DNA from: an uncultured Eubacteriaceae bacterium
GTDB lineage: Bacteria > Bacillota > Clostridia > Eubacteriales > UBA1433
NCBI GenBank assembly: GCA_937914785.1
Contig: CALGIV010000250.1
Location: forward strand, 1-12,378
DNA length: 12,378 bases
Reading direction: 5' to 3'
The translations under genes and the position numbers were made by a program. Shown piece by piece: positions 6,788 through 12,378 of the stretch (positions within the stretch are counted from its first letter, which is position 1; every line of letters begins with the position of its first letter). The notes beneath the pieces were generated by a model. That model was not told the DNA's origin, did not search any database, and saw only the letters and a list, made by a program, of their open reading frames with translations.

Positions 6788-7635
6788 ACCACAAACGAAG
6801 TTCGATAAATTCTGTCAAATTGTCGTTTTAATGTATCGTACGCCTGATCAATTCCACCCTCTAAGAAAACACCAAATACCGCTGAGCCGCTTCCGGTCAG
6901 CGAAGCGGCAGATGCCCCGCTCTTCAGCAACGCCTCTTTGATTTCTGTTATTATCTCAAAATTTCCCATAATTAATTCAAAAACATTGCTCGTATACGCC
7001 CTTATGGCAGGTATGTCTTTGTTCAAATATGCCGTATGCAGCTTTTCCACCTGGGCTTCGCTTGCAGAACGGCAACGGTCAATCGCTTCGTACGCCATTT
7101 TGGTCGAAACTCCAAAGTCCGGCATAACGACGAGCACATCGCAGGCCGGCAATGGACACACGTGTTCAATCTGCTCCCCTATGCCTTTTATAAAAGCCGT
7201 CGTATTGCCGATAAAGAACGGCACATCTGCACCGATCTGCACCGCAAGAAAGTACTTTTCAGCTTCCGATAATCCTGTCGCATACATCTTATCGAGCGCA
7301 TTTAACACGCATGCGGCATTACTGCTGCTGCCGCCGAGTCCGGCTTTATACGGAATGTGTTTTTCAATAAAAATCTCAACGCCACTATTTATTTTTGTAT
7401 ATTCAAAGAACAACACGGCCGCCCTTCTCGCCGTATTCGTCTCAATTTCCTCATTCAACTCATCCACATTCGTCCACACCTGAATCCCTTCAGGCCGCTT
7501 TGTTATCGTGATATAATCACACAAGCCAATCGGCTGCATCAGTGAACGAATTTCGTGATATCCGTCCGGCAGCCGGCGTCCGACGCTTAAGCACAAGTTG
7601 ATTTTCGCATAAGAGATAAATTTATCATCCGTCAT
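6784..7635 (-). CDS. ispE: 4-diphosphocytidyl-2-C-methyl-D-erythritol kinase
   Basis: This is the ATP-dependent GHMP kinase that phosphorylates CDP-methylerythritol at the 2-hydroxyl, the fourth step of the MEP route to isoprenoids. It is 283 residues, the usual length. YAKINLCLSVGRRLPDGYHE carries catalytic Lys11. The ATP loop reads PYKAGLGGSSSNAA (95-108), with Asn where many homologues have Asp. IGADVPFFIG carries catalytic Asp137, and LTGSGSAVFG is the third GHMP motif. The start codon overlaps the addA stop as ATGA, so translation is coupled to addA. It is the last gene seen in the addB-addA-ispE transcript. Its stop overlaps that of the convergent lspA, and no terminator follows. Confidence 0.97.
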   Translation of the reverse strand: MTDDKFISYAKINLCLSVGRRLPDGYHEIRSLMQPIGLCDYITITKRPEGIQVWTNVDELNEEIETNTARRAAVLFFEYTKINSGVEIFIEKHIPYKAGLGGSSSNAACVLNALDKMYATGLSEAEKYFLAVQIGADVPFFIGNTTAFIKGIGEQIEHVCPLPACDVLVVMPDFGVSTKMAYEAIDRCRSASEAQVEKLHTAYLNKDIPAIRAYTSNVFELIMGNFEIITEIKEALLKSGASAASLTGSGSAVFGVFLEGGIDQAYDTLKRQFDRIYRTSFVV

Positions 7636-10600
7636 AGGTCAAGCGCGATGGCCTCTCCTGTATTGATAAAACATAACAGACACTTTGCCACAGCCTTTTG
7701 CGTAACTTCCTCATACGCTTTTTTATAATAATACAGCTGCCGTCGATACCGGCCGACGAGAACTGCCCGCCGCTCCTTCGTCGTATATCTGTCAGTTTTG
7801 TAGTCCATTATAACAGTTTCTTCACCCTTTTGCACTATGCAATCGATCACGCCCTGCAAATAAATTTTTTCTCCGGGTTCAACGCCGTCGTAAACCTCGC
7901 CGGCTTCCAGCAGATAATAAAATTCCGCTTCGCGTTTTACGCTGTCGGCATCTAATATCATCTGCCCCGCTTCGGAAGCAAAAAAAGCAGCCAGTTTCCT
8001 CACCTCAATTTGCCCCGCTTCTTCTTCATTTAAAACACCTTCAAACTGCAGCTTTCGGATGTGCTCGTCCAAAACGGCCGTAAAGTCCGCACCGCTTTTC
8101 AGTGCTTCGAGTGATACGGTCTGCAAAATATAATGCGTCAATACGCCCTGCCGAAGCGCATCAAAACGGTTATTCTCCTCACCGGAAAGACTCGCGTACC
8201 GATACGCCGTCTCCCCCATCCCGCTTTCCTTCAACTCGCTGACCGTCAGCCGCTGCGCGATCTTCGTGCTCTTTTCAAACGGATAGACCCAGTTGAGCCG
8301 TTCCTCTGTCAAAGCGTCGATTTCAGGCAGCTTCTGCGACAGCTGTTCATAAAACTGCCGCTTGTGCTGCGCCGTCGCACGAACCATTGATTTTGCGGCT
8401 TTATCGATGTGCAAATCACACAAACGCGTATAATTCGGTGTATGATAGACTGCCGCCATAACCCAGTCGATAAAGGTATGCATACTTAAAATCCGCGAAT
8501 CACTCAGCTCGCCGCGCCACAATGCTTTTTGCTCCTCGCTATCTTTGATAAGCGCAGTGATGACAAGCTTTTCTTCCGCGCGGCTTAACGCGACGTACAA
8601 AAGCCGCATATACTCTGCCGCCAGCTCATTTTTTATAAGATGACGCGCCGCCATCTTGGCCATACTGTTACAGCGATAACCGCGCAGATAATCGATATAC
8701 TCCGGTGCAATGCCGCAAGTTTTATGAAAGATCATATCTTTTTTCACATCGTCCATATTGTAACGCTTTGACGTCCGCCCCAGAATCACAATGGGAAATT
8801 CCAGCCCTTTGCTTTTATGAATGCTCATAATGCGCACGGCATTTTCTGCAGAAAATTGCGTCGCCGTCGCTACTTCCGTTTGCGCCTGCCGCACCTTCGT
8901 GACGAATTGAATAAACCCAAACAAGCCGGCAGTACCGCTTTTTTCATAGCGCAATGCAACATCGAGCAACTGATCCAGATTTGCCCTGCGCGCGCTGCCG
9001 TCGACGAGCAGCGAGACGTATTCGTCGTAGCCCGTCTTACGATAAATTCTCTTCAACAGCTCATAGACACTGACATGCCTGCTGCAGGCTTTGTAATCGT
9101 CAATCTGCTTATTCATTTTTTTTATCTTATCAGACAATTTATCTTTTTTATTAAGCATATATTCTTCAACCGCTTCGTGGAAAAACCGTGTAGAGGAAGC
9201 CTTGCGGATGCGCATAAACTCTTCCATCGAAAAATCGTAAAACGGCGCACGCATAACCGACAACAGCGCAATATCCTGCTTTTTATTGTCGATGAGCTTT
9301 AAGAGATTCAACATCAGCTCGACTTCCATATTTTCAAAATAGCCGCGCGGCGCATCGTAATAGACAGGAATGTTGTGTTGCGTCAGAATATCCGTATAGC
9401 AGGCCGCATCCACTGCCGGGCTCGCCAACAGGATGACGATATCGCCGTATTCCGCCTTACGCATCATTGCTTGTCTCCGGTCGTAAATCTCACTCTCTAA
9501 AAGCTCTCTGATAATGCCGACCGTATTTAAAGCTTCTGTCTGCGCATCCTGATACATCATCAGGGCGGAACTGTCTTCCGTCACCCTTTCCCTGCCGTCT
9601 TCAAAAACAAAGATTTCCGCCTTGCCGCCCGCAGCACATTCCTCTCTGCCGCGCACAAGCCGTGCATTTTCATCATAATCGATATCCGCCGTCGCTTTGT
9701 TCATCATGCGCTCAAAGATGGCGTTGATCAAATCGATAACCCCGTCGCTGCTGCGGAAGTTTTGATTCAAAACGATCAGTTTACCACCGCCGTCCTCTGC
9801 GCCATATTGCGCATACTTTTCATTAAAAATCGTCGCATCGGCCAGCCGGAAGCGATAAATGCTCTGCTTGACATCGCCGACCATAAACAGATTGCGGCCA
9901 TTGCTGACGCGTTTTAAGATTGCTTCCTGCAATAAGCTGATATCCTGATACTCGTCGATAAAAATATGCGCATACCGGCCGGCAATCTCCAAACGGATAT
10001 CCTCGTCATTCAGAATCTTCAAACAATACTGTTCGCTATCGTTAAAAGTAATGACTTTTTTTCGCTGCTTCTGTTCCCGATACGCCTCGTCAAACTGCTT
10101 GATAACCTCATACATAACGTTCAGCACGCGCGCTAAAACAATATTTTCCGCAGCAGCCTTCTGCAAAGAATACCGGGCAAGTTTTTCCACTTCACGGCTG
10201 ATTATCTTCTTTGCATTGGCTCGAATCTTCTTGACTTCCTGCGCCTCGTCACTTTTCCCGGGGCTGAACCTGCTGCTCTTCGGCGCTAGGTATTGTTCAT
10301 ATGCCGTGCAAAATGCTTCAAAACTTATCCTGGCCGCTTCGGCAACCAAAGCGATGTTTTCATACTCCTTTTCCAGCACAGATAAAGCGGGTTCTTCCAG
10401 ACACACGCGCCCACGCTTAAGCGCATACGCCATCTCGCTCCGTGCGTTTTCAATGTCTTCCTGCGCCTTTTGCCGCAGAATCTCCATCCACTTGCTTTCC
10501 TGCGGCCTGTCACAGATTTTATAATAGGCGATTTCCTTCTTCAGCCAGTCCAACCCTTCCGGCCGGCTCATCGCATAATCGTACGCATTCAATATCACGC

Positions 10601-11117
10601 GATGAAGCTTCTCCGTACTCTTGCTCGTCGTGTACATCTCCGCAAAAGTTAAAAAGTCCCCATCATCCGCTTCTGCCGCGTAACGCTCCTCAATGATGCG
10701 CTCCAACACCTCTGCGCGCAGCAATACATCCTCCGCCTCGTCGATGATTTTAAAGTCACACGGCACGTCGACCACATAAAAATAACTGCGCACGATACCG
10801 ATGCAAAACGCGTGCAACGTACCGATATCAGCGCTGTTTAAATACAGCAGCTGCCTGCGAATATGACCTTGATTACACCCTTCTTCATCCATCGATGCAC
10901 TCAATGCATCATAAAGCCGCCGTTTCATCTGCGCCGCCGCTGCATTCGTAAACGTCGCGAGCAACATATCGCGCACGTCCGCCTGCTCCTCGGCAATCAT
11001 CTTGACGATGCGCTTTGTCAGCACAAAGGTCTTGCCACTCCCCGCGGCAGCCGAAACCAGAATATTTTCTCCTCTTAACTCGACGGTACTTCTTTGTGCA
11101 TTTGTCAATTCAGGCAT
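7632..11117 (-). CDS. addA: ATP-dependent helicase/nuclease subunit A (AddA)
   Basis: The helicase and nuclease subunit of AddAB, which processes double-strand breaks for RecA loading, the Bacillota counterpart of RecBCD. It is 1161 residues, slightly shorter than the 1232 of B. subtilis. UvrD-type helicase motifs appear in order: Walker A SAAAGSGKT (22-30), IFIDEYQD (385-392), GDVKQSIYRFR (414-424), NQNFRS (451-456), MSIHKSKGLEF (764-774) and LLYVALSRAEEK (839-850). The C-terminal PD-(D/E)XK nuclease has the His in GVLTHYIL, then Asp1092 in LQGVID, and Asp1105 and Lys1107 in MDYKTD. Both activities should therefore be present. The ATG at 11117 overlaps the addB stop by 8 bases and has AAAGGGG upstream. 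The stop overlaps ispE as ATGA. No frameshift is seen. Confidence 0.98.
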   Translation of the reverse strand: MPELTNAQRSTVELRGENILVSAAAGSGKTFVLTKRIVKMIAEEQADVRDMLLATFTNAAAAQMKRRLYDALSASMDEEGCNQGHIRRQLLYLNSADIGTLHAFCIGIVRSYFYVVDVPCDFKIIDEAEDVLLRAEVLERIIEERYAAEADDGDFLTFAEMYTTSKSTEKLHRVILNAYDYAMSRPEGLDWLKKEIAYYKICDRPQESKWMEILRQKAQEDIENARSEMAYALKRGRVCLEEPALSVLEKEYENIALVAEAARISFEAFCTAYEQYLAPKSSRFSPGKSDEAQEVKKIRANAKKIISREVEKLARYSLQKAAAENIVLARVLNVMYEVIKQFDEAYREQKQRKKVITFNDSEQYCLKILNDEDIRLEIAGRYAHIFIDEYQDISLLQEAILKRVSNGRNLFMVGDVKQSIYRFRLADATIFNEKYAQYGAEDGGGKLIVLNQNFRSSDGVIDLINAIFERMMNKATADIDYDENARLVRGREECAAGGKAEIFVFEDGRERVTEDSSALMMYQDAQTEALNTVGIIRELLESEIYDRRQAMMRKAEYGDIVILLASPAVDAACYTDILTQHNIPVYYDAPRGYFENMEVELMLNLLKLIDNKKQDIALLSVMRAPFYDFSMEEFMRIRKASSTRFFHEAVEEYMLNKKDKLSDKIKKMNKQIDDYKACSRHVSVYELLKRIYRKTGYDEYVSLLVDGSARRANLDQLLDVALRYEKSGTAGLFGFIQFVTKVRQAQTEVATATQFSAENAVRIMSIHKSKGLEFPIVILGRTSKRYNMDDVKKDMIFHKTCGIAPEYIDYLRGYRCNSMAKMAARHLIKNELAAEYMRLLYVALSRAEEKLVITALIKDSEEQKALWRGELSDSRILSMHTFIDWVMAAVYHTPNYTRLCDLHIDKAAKSMVRATAQHKRQFYEQLSQKLPEIDALTEERLNWVYPFEKSTKIAQRLTVSELKESGMGETAYRYASLSGEENNRFDALRQGVLTHYILQTVSLEALKSGADFTAVLDEHIRKLQFEGVLNEEEAGQIEVRKLAAFFASEAGQMILDADSVKREAEFYYLLEAGEVYDGVEPGEKIYLQGVIDCIVQKGEETVIMDYKTDRYTTKERRAVLVGRYRRQLYYYKKAYEEVTQKAVAKCLLCFINTGEAIALDL

Positions 11118-12378
11118 CTTCTACCCCTTTACTCCGCGCAGTTTTTTCAACAATCTGCTCCCTGCCCACCGGCTCCAGATTCCTGTACTGATTGGCGGTA
11201 AAACCTGTGTCAAACGTACAGATACTCTTATAATCGCAATACGTACAGGCATTGCTTTGGTCTTTTTTTATATATGGCCGCGGTGCGATTTCGCCTGAGA
11301 ATATTTCCTGCGAAAATTGTTCCGTAAGCCGGACAGTATGCGCCATAAGCGCTTTTAACTCCTCTTCCGAAAACACGTTTGCGCCCTGTGCCGGTTCCCC
11401 GTCTTTTTTTATTTTCATATTCGTCAAATTTTCTCCGTTCTGATCGATCGCCCGAATAATTTCTGCATCACTCGTCGCAATGCCGCGCAATTTCATCTCA
11501 TCGCGCATTTTTTTATCCAGCTTCTCTTCGTCCGGTTCCTCCTCATACTTAAACAACGGGTTATCCAACTGATAATAAAACATCCCCGCCGGTGTATTTT
11601 GCAGATCTGCATTTAAACACGCCTGCATATAGAGCAACAACTGCATATTCAACCCATAATAAATATTTGTATAATCGACGCTCTTGTTCCCCGTCTTATA
11701 GTCGACAATTTTAATATAACGCCTGCCGTCTTTCTCGTAAATATCCACGCGGTCGATCGCCCCGCGTAACAACACTTCTTCACCGTCCGGCAGCTTCAAA
11801 GAGATCGGGCTCATTTGCCCGCTTTCATCAAACCGCACCTCGCTGTCCGCGATCGTAAATATACCGTTTTTAAGCTGCTGTACCATCATCCCGATGGCAT
11901 TTTTCGCCGCCCGGCGCAGCTTGTTGAACAAGAAGGCATTCACCCCGCCGGAAGCAAACATCGCGCTCTTATATTGCTGCGCCTGCTCGGTGATAATGGC
12001 TTCTACCCTGTCTTCTACCATCTGCTGATCGACTGTGTGCAGGTCAATTTGCTCCTCAACGATCTGCTTTGTAAAAACTTCCGCCGTTTTATGCAGTAAA
12101 TTGCCGATATCCGGCAGGTTTATCTGCCATATTTGCCGCTCCTGCGGGCGGATGCCATAACGCATAAAAAACTTGAACGGACAGGCACCATACGCCTCCA
12201 TACTGCTCGCGCTGACCTTAAACGGAAGCCGGTATAATTCGCGCACCTCTTGTTGCCTGACCGATTCAATCCTGTTGTCAAACAGAATCGCCTGCTTCAA
12301 CCGCCGCGTTCTGTCCGCATAATCCTGCCGGGCTTCATACCAGCCAAACAGCGCCAGCGTCTCATCTTCTAACAGGTG
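11110..12378 (-). CDS. addB: AddB nuclease subunit, C-terminal part (cut by window edge)
   Basis: The frame is open to the right edge, so this is the last 422 codons of a gene that would normally be about 1150 codons; the inactive-helicase N-terminal part lies outside. The visible part is the iron-sulfur PD-(D/E)XK nuclease domain. Its four cluster cysteines are Cys66 (AYGACPFKFF) and Cys378, Cys381 and Cys387 (CTYCDYKSIC), in the CX2CX5C spacing of AddB. Catalytic residues are Asp209 (IDRVD), Asp226 and Lys228 (IVDYKTG) and Gln246 (GLNMQLLLY), with His96 in GNLLH. All are intact. An apparent TTG start at 12300 is internal, because homologous sequence continues upstream. The stop overlaps the addA start by 8 bases, the usual addB-addA order. 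Confidence 0.96.
   Translation of the reverse strand, partial: HLLEDETLALFGWYEARQDYADRTRRLKQAILFDNRIESVRQQEVRELYRLPFKVSASSMEAYGACPFKFFMRYGIRPQERQIWQINLPDIGNLLHKTAEVFTKQIVEEQIDLHTVDQQMVEDRVEAIITEQAQQYKSAMFASGGVNAFLFNKLRRAAKNAIGMMVQQLKNGIFTIADSEVRFDESGQMSPISLKLPDGEEVLLRGAIDRVDIYEKDGRRYIKIVDYKTGNKSVDYTNIYYGLNMQLLLYMQACLNADLQNTPAGMFYYQLDNPLFKYEEEPDEEKLDKKMRDEMKLRGIATSDAEIIRAIDQNGENLTNMKIKKDGEPAQGANVFSEEELKALMAHTVRLTEQFSQEIFSGEIAPRPYIKKDQSNACTYCDYKSICTFDTGFTANQYRNLEPVGREQIVEKTARSKGVEDA

Noticed and set aside
6938..7483. A 181-codon + strand ORF antisense to ispE.
   Set aside because: It is fully antisense to a gene with all IspE motifs, has no recognisable domain, and reflects codon bias on the opposite strand.
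12298..12300. A TTG that could be taken as the addB start.
   Set aside because: The frame stays open to the window edge and the nuclease domain needs the missing N-terminal part; AddB is much longer.

Overview
This window looks like ordinary core chromosome from a member of the Bacillota (Firmicutes). It has an AddA/AddB repair nuclease pair rather than RecBCD, a Bacillus-type EndoA/MazF toxin next to alr, and GGAGG-type ribosome binding sites. GC content looks like the mid-40s percent by eye. A Negativicutes or clostridial relative is plausible, but nothing in the window settles the family. I see no insertion sequence, prophage, CRISPR array, tRNA or rRNA.

Layout from left to right: (1) the 3' end of pyrG (CTP synthase) on the + strand, closed by a strong intrinsic terminator. 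(2) A convergent minus-strand mazF/ndoA toxin gene with its own terminator. A short spacer with two back-to-back terminators separates it from pyrG. (3) A gene-poor, AT-rich gap of about 420 bases upstream of mazF, which also holds the alr terminator. (4) A tight minus-strand operon transcribed AI-2E-family transporter > patatin-like phospholipase > nnr > alr, with overlaps or gaps of 11 bases or less. (5) A divergent promoter region, then a lone + strand lspA. (6) A second minus-strand operon addB > addA > ispE, entering from the right edge (addB is cut by the window), with overlapping start and stop codons. lspA and ispE converge and overlap at their stop codons.

How the genes work together: the middle operon joins envelope functions (D-alanine supply by Alr, a lipase-like protein, a membrane transporter) to repair of damaged NAD(P)HX by Nnr. 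The right-hand operon joins double-strand-break repair (AddAB) to the fourth step of the MEP isoprenoid pathway (IspE). pyrG and lspA are housekeeping genes.

The observation most worth a second look is the mazF locus. The nnr-alr-mazF order is the familiar Bacillota arrangement, but no ribbon-helix-helix antitoxin gene (ndoAI/mazE) lies between alr and mazF. In its place is a non-coding stretch ending in a 21-codon ORF with a near-perfect Shine-Dalgarno, whose stop overlaps the mazF start. The toxin's own catalytic residues are intact. I found no clear case for a wholly new multi-gene system.
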